64,000 nt of DNA from an uncultured Eubacteriales bacterium (GTDB taxonomy: Bacteria; Bacillota; Clostridia; Lachnospirales; Lachnospiraceae): NCBI GenBank assembly GCA_900542465.1, contig UQNS01000008.1, positions 1 through 64,000 on the forward strand, in the 5' to 3' direction. The notes beneath the pieces are model-generated. The model was not told the DNA's origin and did no database searches. It saw only the letters and a list, made by a program, of their open reading frames with translations. Shown in pieces: positions 40,556-51,044 of this stretch. The position numbers and the translations under genes are program-made. Every line of letters begins with the position of its first letter. Within the stretch, counting starts at the first letter, position 1.

Positions 40556-43231
40556 ATGGCAGCAAGCAGAAAAAAAAGTACAGGAAGAAAACGCGCCAGA
40601 TCAGTAAAGAAAAATCCGGTTAATAAAGAGATATACTTTTTACTGGGGATGGGCTGCCTTGTTCTTTTATGCTTGAGTAACTTCGGTCTGGTAGGGCCGG
40701 TAGGAAGAGGTATAAAGTGGTTCTTCTTCGGTCTTATAGGAATAATGGAATATATATTCCCATTTTTACTGGCTTTTAATCTTATCTACTATGCATCAAA
40801 AGATAAGATCGATGGAAGTACAAAAATAAAATTTGCGGCGCTTTATTCGCTGATGATATTGATATCTGCCATATGGCAGCGTGTTTATAATAAACCGCCC
40901 GTATTTTCAACCAGTGTGGGGAAATATTTTCTGGCCAGTGCAGAAGAAAAAAATGGCGGTGGAGTGATCGGAGGACTTATAGTTAAGATCTTATCTCCGA
41001 CCGGTCTTGTAGGATCGATACTGATACTTCTTGTATTGGCTGTTATATGTGTTGTAATAATGACCGAATGGTCAGTCAGAAAAACCGTTTCACAGGCGAG
41101 AGAGAAGGGTATCGCGGCAGCAGAAAATATGAAAAAAGACTATGAGGAATATAGTCAGAATGCCGATGAGACCAGATTAAAGAGAGAAACTGCCAGAGCA
41201 GAACGAGAGGAACGTATAAGAAAACGCCGCGAAGAAAAGGAAGCAAGGAGGCAGGAAATTCTTGCGGCTAAGGAAGCAGAAAAACAGGCTGAATCAAGAA
41301 GACAGCCAGCACCTTCAGAGAGCAGTCTTTCAGATGAGGAACTGCCGCTGCCGAGGATGGAAAGAAAGGTAAGAGGTGTGGGGAATACATCCCTTACAGG
41401 GTATAAGGCAGGCAGTACAAAACCTGGAGAGGATGACGTAGAAGAGAAAGCTCTTTATGGCGTTCAGGATGATCCTGCAGGAGAAAGGATCAATGCGGGA
41501 TTTGCAGATATATTTGCGGATACTTTATCATCGGATTCTGATATGATCAATGATAATGATAATAAGGAAATGTATAATGATACAGATCAGGGAGAGGACT
41601 ATCCTGGACTGAATGCCGGGAAGGACGTGGAAGAGGCGATGCCGGAAGGACCTGTGCCGTCCGCACTGACGCAGACCCTGTCACCTGCCTCCGACAGAAT
41701 CGCGAAACCTGCGGGGGAAAACATAGTACATGCTGGTGTATCTGTATCGAAAGAATATAAGTATCCGCCTCTGGATCTGCTCAATAAGGTCAAAACATCA
41801 ACGTCAGGAGCTAAAAAACAGGAAAACAGAGAAACGGCGATCCTGTTAAAACAGACACTTGAAAATTTCGGCGTAAACGTAAAGATAACAGATATCAGCT
41901 GCGGGCCGGCAGTCACAAGATTTGAACTGCAGCCGGAGATGGGCGTTAAAGTAAGCAAGATAGTGGGCCTTGCTGATGATATCAAGCTTAATCTGGCAGC
42001 CGAGGATATAAGGATAGAAGCTCCTATCCCGGGCAAGGCGGCGATCGGTATAGAGGTGCCGAACAAGAATCCGGGCAGTGTTTCACTCAGGGAACTCATT
42101 GAAAGCAAAGCTTTTCAAGAACATAGATCTTTGATCTCATTTGCGGTGGGGGAGGATATTGCGGGACAGCCTGTTATGGCAGATATAGCTAAAATGCCTC
42201 ATGTACTTATTGCGGGAGCAACAGGTTCAGGTAAATCGGTCTGCATCAACGGACTGATCATGAGTGTGCTTTATAAGGCCAGACCTGATCAGGTCAAAAT
42301 GATCATGATCGATCCTAAAGTAGTAGAACTCAGCGCTTATAATGGTATCCCTCACCTGCTCATCCCGGTCGTAACAGATCCTAAAAAGGCGTCAGGTGCT
42401 CTTAATTGGGCGGTTGCGGAAATGGATTCCAGATATAAGAAATTTGCAGCAGTGGGAGCCAAAAATCTCAATGATTACAATGTCAGGGTCAAAGAGAGAC
42501 ATTTGGAGGAAGAGGGCCACTATCCAATGCCTCAGTTACTTGTAATTATTGATGAGCTGGCTGATCTTATGATGGTGGCGCCAGGTGAAGTGGAGACTGC
42601 GATATGCAGGCTTGCTCAGCTTGCCAGAGCCGCAGGGATACACCTTGTCATAGCTACGCAAAGACCATCAGTAAATGTTATAACCGGTCTTATTAAAGCA
42701 AACGTACCGTCAAGAATCGCTTTTGCGGTATCATCTGGAGTTGATTCCAGAACTATAATCGATATGAATGGGGCGGAAAAGCTTCTTGGTAAGGGCGATA
42801 TGTTGTTCTTTCCAACAGGTATTCCTAAGCCTGTCCGTGTACAGGGCGCATTTGTTTCAGATGAAGAAGTGGCAAGGGTCGTTGATTTCCTGAAAGAAAA
42901 TAACGATCAGGAAGGCCCGGAAGCCGATCAGGAGGAGATCGAAAAGATCACACAGACAGCAGCAAATTTCCCGGGAGCACCCGGAGGAACTGTTGATTCA
43001 GGAGATGAAAGAGATATTTTGTTTGCTGAGGCGGGCAGGTTCGTAATAGAAAAGGAACGCGGGTCTATCGGTATGCTGCAGAGAAATTTTAAAATTGGAT
43101 TTAACAGGGCCGGAAGGATCATGGATCAGCTTACCGATCTCGGGGTAGTAGGTCCGGAAGTGGGGACTAAACCAAGAAAGGTCCTCATGACTATGGATGA
43201 GTTTGAAGAATTCCTCAGAGGTATGGACTGA
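40556..43231 (+). CDS. ftsK: DNA translocase FtsK/SpoIIIE
   Basis: This is an 891-residue membrane-anchored DNA pump that clears chromosomes from the division or sporulation septum. It starts with a basic region, then about four membrane helices (residues 25-175), and a long charged linker with a coiled-coil-like Arg/Glu stretch. The motor domain has Walker A GATGSGKSVCING (about residue 553) and Walker B LLVIIDELADLMMV. A C-terminal gamma winged-helix domain (about 815-890) recognises polar DNA sequences: SIGMLQRNFKIGFNRAGRIM. FtsK and SpoIIIE cannot be told apart here. Confidence 0.95.
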   Translation: MAASRKKSTGRKRARSVKKNPVNKEIYFLLGMGCLVLLCLSNFGLVGPVGRGIKWFFFGLIGIMEYIFPFLLAFNLIYYASKDKIDGSTKIKFAALYSLMILISAIWQRVYNKPPVFSTSVGKYFLASAEEKNGGGVIGGLIVKILSPTGLVGSILILLVLAVICVVIMTEWSVRKTVSQAREKGIAAAENMKKDYEEYSQNADETRLKRETARAEREERIRKRREEKEARRQEILAAKEAEKQAESRRQPAPSESSLSDEELPLPRMERKVRGVGNTSLTGYKAGSTKPGEDDVEEKALYGVQDDPAGERINAGFADIFADTLSSDSDMINDNDNKEMYNDTDQGEDYPGLNAGKDVEEAMPEGPVPSALTQTLSPASDRIAKPAGENIVHAGVSVSKEYKYPPLDLLNKVKTSTSGAKKQENRETAILLKQTLENFGVNVKITDISCGPAVTRFELQPEMGVKVSKIVGLADDIKLNLAAEDIRIEAPIPGKAAIGIEVPNKNPGSVSLRELIESKAFQEHRSLISFAVGEDIAGQPVMADIAKMPHVLIAGATGSGKSVCINGLIMSVLYKARPDQVKMIMIDPKVVELSAYNGIPHLLIPVVTDPKKASGALNWAVAEMDSRYKKFAAVGAKNLNDYNVRVKERHLEEEGHYPMPQLLVIIDELADLMMVAPGEVETAICRLAQLARAAGIHLVIATQRPSVNVITGLIKANVPSRIAFAVSSGVDSRTIIDMNGAEKLLGKGDMLFFPTGIPKPVRVQGAFVSDEEVARVVDFLKENNDQEGPEADQEEIEKITQTAANFPGAPGGTVDSGDERDILFAEAGRFVIEKERGSIGMLQRNFKIGFNRAGRIMDQLTDLGVVGPEVGTKPRKVLMTMDEFEEFLRGMD

Positions 43232-43304
43232 TGGATGAAATTTCGCTATAAATAATATTGGTATGAGTATCATTTAGTTTTCATGTATTTGTAAGGAGTA
43301 GAAA

Positions 43305-44990
43305 ATGGGGTTGACAGAGGTTAAGAGTGACATTGAAATTGCTCAGGAAGCTGAGATCTGGAGTATTGGCAAGGTAGCTGAAAGCTTTGGAGTTAATGAA
43401 GATGAACTCGAGTTTTACGGAAAGACAAAGGCTAAGGTAAGTGATGAACTGGAAAAAAGACTTGAAAATGAAAAGTCAGGCAAGTTAGTTCTGGTTACGG
43501 CTGTTAATCCTACACCTGCGGGTGAAGGCAAGACGACCACCACGATCGGTCTTACGCAGGCTCTGAATCTATTGGGAAAGAAAACAATAGCAGCGTTGCG
43601 AGAACCATCTCTCGGGCCTTGCTTCGGAGTTAAGGGAGGTGCTGCAGGCGGAGGATATGCCCAGGCAATCCCTATGGAAGATCTGAATCTTCATTTCACA
43701 GGAGATTTTCATGCTATTACGACGGCTAATAATCTTATTGCCGCTATGCTGGATAATCATATGCATCATGGCAATGCTTTAAGGATAGATTCTAAGAAAG
43801 TTGTATGGAAGCGCTGCCTTGATATGAATGACAGGGCGCTCAGAAATATTATATTAGGGCTTGGTTCAAGAGCTAATGGTGAAATGAGAGAAGATCATTT
43901 CCAGATCACGGCTGCATCCGAGATCATGGCCATACTTTGTATGGCTGAGGATATAGATGATCTTAAAGCAAGAGTCGACAGGATAATCGTTGCGTATGAC
44001 ATTGATGGCGGTCCTGTAACAGTAAAAGATATCAAGGCTACCGGTGCTGTTGCTGCAGTCCTCAAGGATGCGATCAAGCCTAATATGATCCAGACGCTCG
44101 AGCATACACCGGTCCTTATCCATGGCGGCCCATTTGCCAATATAGCACATGGATGTTCATCGATAAGAGCAACTAAACTAGGCCTTAAGCTGGGTGAGAT
44201 ATGTGTAACGGAAGCAGGATTCGGAGCTGATCTGGGTGCGGAAAAGTTTATGGATATCAAGTGCCGCCAGGCTGGGATCAGTCCAGATGCCGTAGTTATA
44301 GTAGCTACGATCAGAGCGCTGAAATATAATGGCGGAGTTCCTAAGACAGAGTTGAAGGATCCAGATCTTGAGGCCGTAAAAAAAGGTATAGTCAATCTTG
44401 AAAAGCATATTGAAAATATGAAAAAGTATGGTGTACCAATCGTTGTTGCGCTTAATTCATTCATTACAGATACAGAAGAAGAGAAAGCCTTTGTACGCGA
44501 GTTCTGTGAGAGAGTAGGTTGTGAATTTGCACCGTCAGAAGTCTGGGAAAAGGGCGGAGAAGGCGGAAAAGAACTGGCGGCTAAGGTTATTGAGGCATTG
44601 GATAAGGAATCTGATTTTAAATATCTTTATGCGAGTGAACTTTCACTGGAGGAGAAGATCAATACGATCGCATGTGAGATCTACGGCGCCGATGGCGTAG
44701 AATATGAAGGCGAAGCCAGAAAGAATCTTAAGACACTTGCTGAAATGGGATTTGGTTCATTGCCGGTGTGCATGGCCAAGACTCAGTTCTCATTATCAGA
44801 TAACCCGGCGGCGCTTGGACGCCCGGGCGGATTCAAGATCCATGTTCGTGATGCGTATGTGAGCGCAGGGGCAGGATTTGTTGTAGTACTTACAGGGAAG
44901 ATCCTTACAATGCCCGGACTTCCTAAGACTCCGGCAGCTGAAAATATCAATGTTGACGGAGCTGCGGGTACGATCTCAGGACTTTTCTAA
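43305..44990 (+). CDS. fhs: Formate-tetrahydrofolate ligase
   Basis: This 561-residue ligase makes 10-formyl-tetrahydrofolate from formate, tetrahydrofolate and ATP. It feeds purine synthesis, fMet-tRNA formation and acetogenic one-carbon flow. The P-loop is VNPTPAGEGKTTTTIG, followed by LREPSLGPCFGVKGGAAGGG and HFTGDFHAITTANNLIAAM; LTGKILTMPGLPKTPAA is near the end. AAGGAGTAG precedes the ATG. It is monocistronic by layout, with a strong terminator behind it. Confidence 0.98.
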   Translation: MGLTEVKSDIEIAQEAEIWSIGKVAESFGVNEDELEFYGKTKAKVSDELEKRLENEKSGKLVLVTAVNPTPAGEGKTTTTIGLTQALNLLGKKTIAALREPSLGPCFGVKGGAAGGGYAQAIPMEDLNLHFTGDFHAITTANNLIAAMLDNHMHHGNALRIDSKKVVWKRCLDMNDRALRNIILGLGSRANGEMREDHFQITAASEIMAILCMAEDIDDLKARVDRIIVAYDIDGGPVTVKDIKATGAVAAVLKDAIKPNMIQTLEHTPVLIHGGPFANIAHGCSSIRATKLGLKLGEICVTEAGFGADLGAEKFMDIKCRQAGISPDAVVIVATIRALKYNGGVPKTELKDPDLEAVKKGIVNLEKHIENMKKYGVPIVVALNSFITDTEEEKAFVREFCERVGCEFAPSEVWEKGGEGGKELAAKVIEALDKESDFKYLYASELSLEEKINTIACEIYGADGVEYEGEARKNLKTLAEMGFGSLPVCMAKTQFSLSDNPAALGRPGGFKIHVRDAYVSAGAGFVVVLTGKILTMPGLPKTPAAENINVDGAAGTISGLF

Positions 44991-45007
44991 GTTTATAGAA
45001 TTATATC

Positions 45008-45044
45008 AATAAGGGCCTGAGCAAGTACAACTCAGGCCCTTATT
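45008..45044 (+). terminator. Terminator of fhs
   Basis: A 14-bp perfect stem (45008-45021 with 45031-45044) has a nine-base loop, GC-rich in the middle, and T-rich sequence follows. It is followed by an AT-rich inverted repeat before priA. Confidence 0.88.
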
Positions 45045-45146
45045 AATCTTTATTGATTTTAAGGAAAATTTAATCATAAAATCAAAATTAATTTGATTTT
45101 AAATAGTAATATGAAGGCAAAGGGATGTTTCAGAGAGGAGAATAAA

Positions 45147-47381
45147 TTGAATATCTTATATGCAGATATAATTATCGGTATCTCTCATGAACAGCTTGAT
45201 AAAACATTCCAATATTCAGTACCGGATTATCTGAGAAATGACGTCTCTCTTGGCGCAGCTGTATTGGTTCCGTTTGGTTCCGGGAATAAACAGGTGGCGG
45301 GTTATGTTGTGGGACTTGGATATGAGGCGAAGATAGATCCTGAAAAAATAAAAGACATTTCAGGGATAACATCTGACAGTGAATTGCCGGAGACTAGGAT
45401 GATCGCACTTGCCGGCTGGCTCAAGTCATATTATGGCGGAACGATGAGTCAGGCTCTTAAAACGGTACTTCCAGTCAGAGATAAGGTCAGGATGAAAGAG
45501 ACCAAAATTCTAAGGCTTGTGGAAGATCTGGAGCTGGTAGAAGGATACCTGGAAAGGATGCGAAAAAAAAAGGCATCAGCAAGAGTGAGACTTCTTGAGG
45601 CATTAATTGGCGTAAATACCGCAAGTTTAAGCAGCTTGAAGGAAAAGCTTAATGTAAGCGGTAAAACGGTGACTGATCTTGAAACTGCTGGAGTAATAAC
45701 CGTGGAGGTGAAAGAGCTATATCGAAATCCTGTGGTATGCAGTAAGAAAAATAAGGAAAAGCTGGTCTTGAACAGGCATCAGGAGGCTGTTGTCAGGAAG
45801 ATACGGGATGATATCGACAGAGGAATAAAAAAGACTTACCTGCTGCACGGGATCACAGGGAGCGGAAAGACCCTTTGTTACATTGAACTTATTGATCATA
45901 TAGTTGATCAGGGGAAGCAGGCTATCGTACTTATTCCGGAAATTGCACTTACATTTCAGACAGTACAGAGGTTTTATAACAGATTTGGTGACAGGGTCTC
46001 CATATTGAACTCGAGGATGTCTAAAGGGGAACGTTATGATCAGTTCCTGCGCGCCGCAAGGGGAGATATAGATGTGATAATAGGCCCGAGATCAGCGCTT
46101 TTCACGCCATTCAAAAATATAGGCCTTATCGTTATCGATGAGGAGCATGAAGAGTCTTATAAAAGTGAGACTACACCAAAATATCATGCGCGAGAGACTG
46201 CAATACATATAGCTGAAGGGGCGGGTGCCTCTGTGATCCTTGGTTCAGCCACACCATCAGTTGATTCATTTTATAAAGCCTGCAGCGGAGAGTATGAACT
46301 GCTCGTGATCAAAGAAAGAGCAGCGGCCAGAAGCTTGCCTGATGTTCGTATAGAAGATATGAGAGAGGAGCTTAGCGCAGGAAACAGGCAGATGTTTTCA
46401 CGAGGGCTCATGGCATCTATCCGGGACCGCTTAAACAAAAGTGAACAGGCCATGCTTTTTATCAATAAAAGAGGATTTGCAGGGTTTATCTCATGCAGGT
46501 CATGCGGTCATGTTATGAAATGCCCCCACTGTGACGTATCCCTTACATATCACAGAAATGGTAAATTGATATGCCATTATTGCGGACATGAAGAACCTAT
46601 GGTAAAGACATGTCCTGAATGCGGATCCGGATATATTGCGGGTTTTCGTGCAGGAACACAGCAGGTGGAAGAAAAGATAAAGGAGCTTTTTCCTGAAGCA
46701 AGAGTCTTAAGGATGGATAAGGATACGACGGCAGGAAAAGACGGACATGCTAAGATCCTTGAAAGCTTTGCCAACCATGAAGCGGATATTCTCATTGGAA
46801 CGCAGATGATCGTAAAGGGACATGACTTTGCAGATGTAACACTTGTAGCCGCTTTAGCCGCAGATATGTCACTTTATTCCAATGACTACAGAGCGGGTGA
46901 GAGGACATTTCAATTATTGACTCAGGCCGCCGGACGAGCCGGACGCGGTGAAAAAAAGGGGGAGGTCTACATTCAGACATACTCTCCCGATAATTTCTGT
47001 ATTGTTGAATCAGCAAAACAGGATTATGATGCTTTCTATAAAGAAGAGATCGAATATAGGAGAGGCTTGCTATATCCGCCTATATGGAATATGATGACGG
47101 TTACATTTGCGTCAAAGGACGAAGCGGTTCTCCTGAAAGCTGTAGAAACGATAAGCAGCCTGAGTTATATGCATGCCTGGGAGGCTGATCATGAGGGCAG
47201 GGTTCAGGTAATAGGGCCCGCCAGGGATGTTATTTATAAACTTGACGATGAGTATAGAATGATCTTATATATTAAGGCGCAAAATGATTATGATCTTACG
47301 GAATTAAAAAATATGCTGGAGGATCATATAAGAAAAAGTGACCTTTTCATTAAGGTATTTACTCAGTTTGACAGAACTTGA
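45147..47381 (+). CDS. priA: Primosomal protein N' (replication restart helicase PriA)
   Basis: PriA (about 745 residues) reloads the replicative helicase at stalled forks. The start is placed at TTG 45147, which has AGAGGAG seven bases upstream and gives the conserved NILYADIIIG start; two upstream in-frame starts add non-conserved residues. Walker A is GITGSGKTLCYIE, and the DEAH-like box is VIDEEHEESYKSE. Two zinc sites are seen as CRSCGHVMKCPHC and CHYCGHEEPMVKTCPECG. Helicase motif VI is QAAGRAGRGEK. It heads the priA-def-fmt operon. Confidence 0.95.
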   Translation: MNILYADIIIGISHEQLDKTFQYSVPDYLRNDVSLGAAVLVPFGSGNKQVAGYVVGLGYEAKIDPEKIKDISGITSDSELPETRMIALAGWLKSYYGGTMSQALKTVLPVRDKVRMKETKILRLVEDLELVEGYLERMRKKKASARVRLLEALIGVNTASLSSLKEKLNVSGKTVTDLETAGVITVEVKELYRNPVVCSKKNKEKLVLNRHQEAVVRKIRDDIDRGIKKTYLLHGITGSGKTLCYIELIDHIVDQGKQAIVLIPEIALTFQTVQRFYNRFGDRVSILNSRMSKGERYDQFLRAARGDIDVIIGPRSALFTPFKNIGLIVIDEEHEESYKSETTPKYHARETAIHIAEGAGASVILGSATPSVDSFYKACSGEYELLVIKERAAARSLPDVRIEDMREELSAGNRQMFSRGLMASIRDRLNKSEQAMLFINKRGFAGFISCRSCGHVMKCPHCDVSLTYHRNGKLICHYCGHEEPMVKTCPECGSGYIAGFRAGTQQVEEKIKELFPEARVLRMDKDTTAGKDGHAKILESFANHEADILIGTQMIVKGHDFADVTLVAALAADMSLYSNDYRAGERTFQLLTQAAGRAGRGEKKGEVYIQTYSPDNFCIVESAKQDYDAFYKEEIEYRRGLLYPPIWNMMTVTFASKDEAVLLKAVETISSLSYMHAWEADHEGRVQVIGPARDVIYKLDDEYRMILYIKAQNDYDLTELKNMLEDHIRKSDLFIKVFTQFDRT

Positions 47382-47399
47382 TTAGATAGAGGAAGTAAA

Positions 47400-47984
47400 A
47401 TGGCAATTAGAACAGTTAGAGTATTAGGCGATGAAATATTAAGAAAAAGATCCAGAGAAGTAAAGGAACTGACGCCCAGAATACAGGAACTCATTGATGA
47501 TATGTTTGAGACTATGTACGCAGAAGACGGAGTAGGCCTTGCGGCGGTACAGGTGGGTGTTCTGCGCAGAGTTCTCGTTATCGATATTACTGAAAACAGG
47601 AAGAAGCCTCTGGCGCTTATAAACCCAAAGGTCATCTTAAGGGAGGGTATGCAGATAACAAGTGAAGGCTGCCTTTCCGTGCCGGATGAATCAGGAACTA
47701 CCATAAGGCCGGAACACGTTATCGTAGAGGGCTTAAACAGAGATTTTAAAAAGATAAGGATCGATGCACACGGACTGCTTGCCAAGGCTCTGATGCATGA
47801 AATAGATCATCTTGATGGAATAGTTTTCGTTGACCTTGTTCTGGATGAAGAAGATCCTGATGGGATAAAGATCAGGGAAGAAGAATTTGAAGCCTGGGAA
47901 AAAAAAGTTAATATTGAAACAATGAAAGATATATCATCAGACGATGATATATCTGAAGTATTGACTGACGAATCTTTTAAATAA
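47400..47984 (+). CDS. def: Peptide deformylase
   Basis: This 194-residue metalloenzyme removes the formyl group from nascent proteins. The motifs are GVGLAAVQVG (variant of G-x-G-L-A-A-x-Q), EGCLSVPDES with the metal-binding Cys, and HEIDHLDGIVF with the two metal-binding His and the catalytic Glu. The C-terminal tail is acidic. A weak AGAGGAAG site precedes the ATG. Confidence 0.97.
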   Translation: MAIRTVRVLGDEILRKRSREVKELTPRIQELIDDMFETMYAEDGVGLAAVQVGVLRRVLVIDITENRKKPLALINPKVILREGMQITSEGCLSVPDESGTTIRPEHVIVEGLNRDFKKIRIDAHGLLAKALMHEIDHLDGIVFVDLVLDEEDPDGIKIREEEFEAWEKKVNIETMKDISSDDDISEVLTDESFK

Positions 47985-48016
47985 GAGGCAAGAGATCTGG
48001 CGGAGGAAAGAAGAAA

Positions 48017-48988
48017 ATGAAAATAGTATTTATGGGAACACCAGATTTTGCTACAGAAACTTTAAAGGCAGTCATTCAAGCAGGTCATGAGGTGGCTGCA
48101 GTTGTTACACAGCCGGACAGACCTGTTAAGAGAAGCAAGAAGCCTGTATATTCACCTGTAAAGGAGATTGCAGTTGAGTTGGGATTAACGGTCCTGCAGC
48201 CGGAAAAAGCAAGAGATCCTGAATTGGTGGAGACCATCAGGTCTGTCAGTCCTGATGCTATAGTTGTTGTTGCTTATGGACAGATCCTTTCTAAGGATCT
48301 GCTTGATATTCCGAGGTTTGGCTGTATAAATGTGCATGCGTCTCTTCTTCCTAAGTACAGAGGCGCATCGCCTATACAATGGGCCGTTATAAATGGTGAC
48401 GAGTACTCAGGAGTGACGACCATGCTCATGGAAGAGGGGCTGGATACGGGGGATATTTTACTTGTGGAAAAAGTGAAATTAGATCCGAAAGAGACTGGCG
48501 GCAGTCTTTTTGACAGATTAAGTTCTGTCGGAGCTGACCTTCTTGTCAAAACGCTGGAAGAACTGGAGAAAGGTGGTATCCATCCGGTAAAACAGGATGA
48601 AGATAAGGCCAGCCTCGTTAAGATGTTAAACAAAAAAATGGGAGAACTTGATTTTACAAGACCGGCACTTGAGCTGGAAAGACTGATCAGAGGACTCAAC
48701 CCATGGCCCAGTGCCTACACTCATCTAGGAAATAAGAAACTTACGATCTGGGCGGCTGATGTAATAGATCCTGAGTCGGAACCGGAATCAAAAGATAAGT
48801 TTAAAAATGTATGTCCGGGGCAGATCGCGGATATGAGAAAAAATTCCTTTGATATTGCATGTATAGAAAGCAACGGGGCTGTATCGGGTCTTCGTGTGAC
48901 CGAAGTACAGCTGGAAGGGAAAAAAAGGATGAAAGTCGGAGATTTCCTTAATGGAAAAGCATTGAAGCTTGGCGATAAGCTCATATAA
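48017..48988 (+). CDS. fmt: Methionyl-tRNA formyltransferase
   Basis: This 323-residue enzyme formylates initiator Met-tRNA with 10-formyl-tetrahydrofolate. Marks are IVFMGTPDFATETL, HASLLPKYRGASPIQWA (catalytic region) and GDEYSGVTTMLMEEGLDTGD. The C-terminal tRNA-binding domain contains RGLNPWPSAYT. It lies next to def, so the enzymes that add and remove formyl are co-expressed. Confidence 0.98.
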   Translation: MKIVFMGTPDFATETLKAVIQAGHEVAAVVTQPDRPVKRSKKPVYSPVKEIAVELGLTVLQPEKARDPELVETIRSVSPDAIVVVAYGQILSKDLLDIPRFGCINVHASLLPKYRGASPIQWAVINGDEYSGVTTMLMEEGLDTGDILLVEKVKLDPKETGGSLFDRLSSVGADLLVKTLEELEKGGIHPVKQDEDKASLVKMLNKKMGELDFTRPALELERLIRGLNPWPSAYTHLGNKKLTIWAADVIDPESEPESKDKFKNVCPGQIADMRKNSFDIACIESNGAVSGLRVTEVQLEGKKRMKVGDFLNGKALKLGDKLI

Positions 48989-49008
48989 ATACAGAGGGGA
49001 ATGATGTT

Positions 49009-49713
49009 ATGTACCATAGTTTTTTAATAGGCGGAAGTTATTATATAGTTATTTTGATAACTCTGGTAATTACGATAATTGCACAGATAAATGTTCAGAG
49101 TACATTTGCCAGATACTCAAAGGTATTTTCGGGCAGAGGACTTTCCGGAATGGAAGCGGCGTCAGCTATCCTGGCATCTCAGGGTATCTCAAATGTAAGA
49201 GTGGGGCATGTAGCCGGTTCAATGACCGATCACTATGATCCGGGTCGTAATGCGGTCAATCTTTCAGATACCGTGTACGGACAGACTTCTGTTTCGGCTG
49301 TAGCCGTAGCGGCTCATGAGTGTGGACACGCAGTACAGCATGCTTACGGATATGCACCTTTAACACTCAGAACAGCGATAGTTCCCATAGTGAACTTTAG
49401 CTCCCAGATCTCATGGTTTCTCATTGCAGCAGGACTTTTTATCAATTCATCAACAGGCTCGATTCTCCTGAAGATAGGAATTATCTTATTCAGTGCGGCT
49501 GTGGCATTTCAGATCATTACATTACCGGTAGAGTTCAATGCCTCAAGAAGAGCCTTGAGTATACTTGAGGGCAATAATATGCTTTCTCAGGAAGAAATGA
49601 GAGGAGCAAGGAAGGTGCTAAGAGCAGCGGCACTTACGTATGTTGCGGCAGCAGCTACATCAGTTCTTCAGTTACTCAGACTTCTGTTTATAGCTCGAAA
49701 CAGAGAAGATTAA
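49009..49713 (+). CDS. yugP: Membrane zinc metallopeptidase, YugP family
   Basis: This is a 234-residue membrane protein with an N-terminal helix (YYIVILITLVITIIAQ). The zinc site AHECGHAVQHA follows (His103-Glu-x-x-His107), and three or four more hydrophobic stretches are C-terminal. The FNASRRALSILEG segment is a family mark. The cellular substrate is not established. The place between fmt and rsmB is conserved in Firmicutes. Confidence 0.93.
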   Translation: MYHSFLIGGSYYIVILITLVITIIAQINVQSTFARYSKVFSGRGLSGMEAASAILASQGISNVRVGHVAGSMTDHYDPGRNAVNLSDTVYGQTSVSAVAVAAHECGHAVQHAYGYAPLTLRTAIVPIVNFSSQISWFLIAAGLFINSSTGSILLKIGIILFSAAVAFQIITLPVEFNASRRALSILEGNNMLSQEEMRGARKVLRAAALTYVAAAATSVLQLLRLLFIARNRED

Positions 49714-49728
49714 GGGCGGAGGGATAAA

Positions 49729-51036
49729 GTGGCACAGTTAAATGAAAGAAAACTAGCACTTGATATTCTGCTGAAAGTTAAAACAGAAAATGAAGCAGTT
49801 GGACTGAGCCTTAATCGCTCTTTTGGCGCGCGAAAATCTTTAGAGAAAAGGTCGCGCGCCTTTATTACGCGGCTTGTTTATGGAACCTTGGAAAATATTA
49901 TATTATTGGATCACGTGATCGACCAGTTTTCCAGGACACCGGTCAGGAATATGCGTCCACAGGTTGCGACAATTCTTGAGATGTCAGTCTATCAATTAAT
50001 GTTTATGGATAATATTCCGCCATCTGCAGTCTGTAACGAGGCTGTAAAGATGACGGCCAAGCTCAGAATTGATAATCTTAAGGCATTTATTAATGGAGTT
50101 CTTCGTAATATATCAAGGAATATCGAGGATATTGAATATCCTGATATAAGCAAGGATCCGGTGAAGGGAATATCAATAAGGTACTCGATCCCGGAATGGG
50201 TCATCGGCATATGGCTCGGGCAAATGTCGGCAGAAGAGGCAGAGAGACTTGCTATAGTTTTCAGAAGGCCTCATGGAATATATATAAGGTGTAATACGAA
50301 TATTCTTTCACCGGCGGCGCTCAAGGCCCGCCTAAAGCAGGATGGGATGATCGTTGAAACATGTGAAGACTGGCCTGAGTACACTCTCAGGATCTCGGGA
50401 ATAGATAATATAGAATCTGTAAGGGGATTTGAAGAGGGCTGGTTTTATGTACAGGACTTAAGTTGTATGCTATCCGGAGAAATGTATGGACTTAAAGGCG
50501 GAGAGAGAGTCCTTGATATGTGCGCCGCGCCGGGAGGAAAGTCGATAAACGCGGCTATGATCCTCTCAGGCCTTGGAGGTGGCAGCGTGGATTCACAGGA
50601 TATTACAGATGCAAAAACAGACCTTATAAGAGAGAATATCAAGCGTCTAAAGATAGATAATATAAATGTACGCACATTTGACTCATGTGTGGAAGATGAG
50701 GAACAGGCGGAAAAATATGATCTGGTCATTGCAGATGTGCCATGTTCAGGTCTTGGTATCATCGGAAGGAAACCGGATATACTACTCAAGAGAAAACCTG
50801 AGGATATACCGGAGCTTGTAAGACTTCAGAAATGCATCACGGAGAATGCGGCAAAAGCCGTTAAAAAAGGCGGGAAGCTGGTCTACAGCACCTGTACTAT
50901 CTGCAGAGCAGAAAATGAAGAAATGACGAAGTGGATAGAAGATAAACTGGGGCTCGTAAAAGAAATGGAGAAGCTGACACTTCCGGGGACCGATGGTGAG
51001 TGTGACGGATTCTTTACGGCAGTATTCAGGAAATAG
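49729..51036 (+). CDS. rsmB: 16S rRNA (cytosine-967-C5)-methyltransferase RsmB
   Basis: RsmB (435 residues) has an N-terminal NusB-like RNA-binding domain (about 1-140) and a C-terminal SAM domain. The SAM motif is VLDMCAAPGGKS. The two catalytic cysteines are in DVPCSGLG and YSTCTICRAENE. It starts at a GTG with GGCGGAGGG upstream. Confidence 0.96.
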   Translation: MAQLNERKLALDILLKVKTENEAVGLSLNRSFGARKSLEKRSRAFITRLVYGTLENIILLDHVIDQFSRTPVRNMRPQVATILEMSVYQLMFMDNIPPSAVCNEAVKMTAKLRIDNLKAFINGVLRNISRNIEDIEYPDISKDPVKGISIRYSIPEWVIGIWLGQMSAEEAERLAIVFRRPHGIYIRCNTNILSPAALKARLKQDGMIVETCEDWPEYTLRISGIDNIESVRGFEEGWFYVQDLSCMLSGEMYGLKGGERVLDMCAAPGGKSINAAMILSGLGGGSVDSQDITDAKTDLIRENIKRLKIDNINVRTFDSCVEDEEQAEKYDLVIADVPCSGLGIIGRKPDILLKRKPEDIPELVRLQKCITENAAKAVKKGGKLVYSTCTICRAENEEMTKWIEDKLGLVKEMEKLTLPGTDGECDGFFTAVFRK

Positions 51037-51044
51037 AGATCGAG

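Noticed and set aside
43895..44464. 189-codon minus-strand frame opposite fhs
   Set aside because: Fully inside a highly conserved enzyme gene; a codon-bias shadow.
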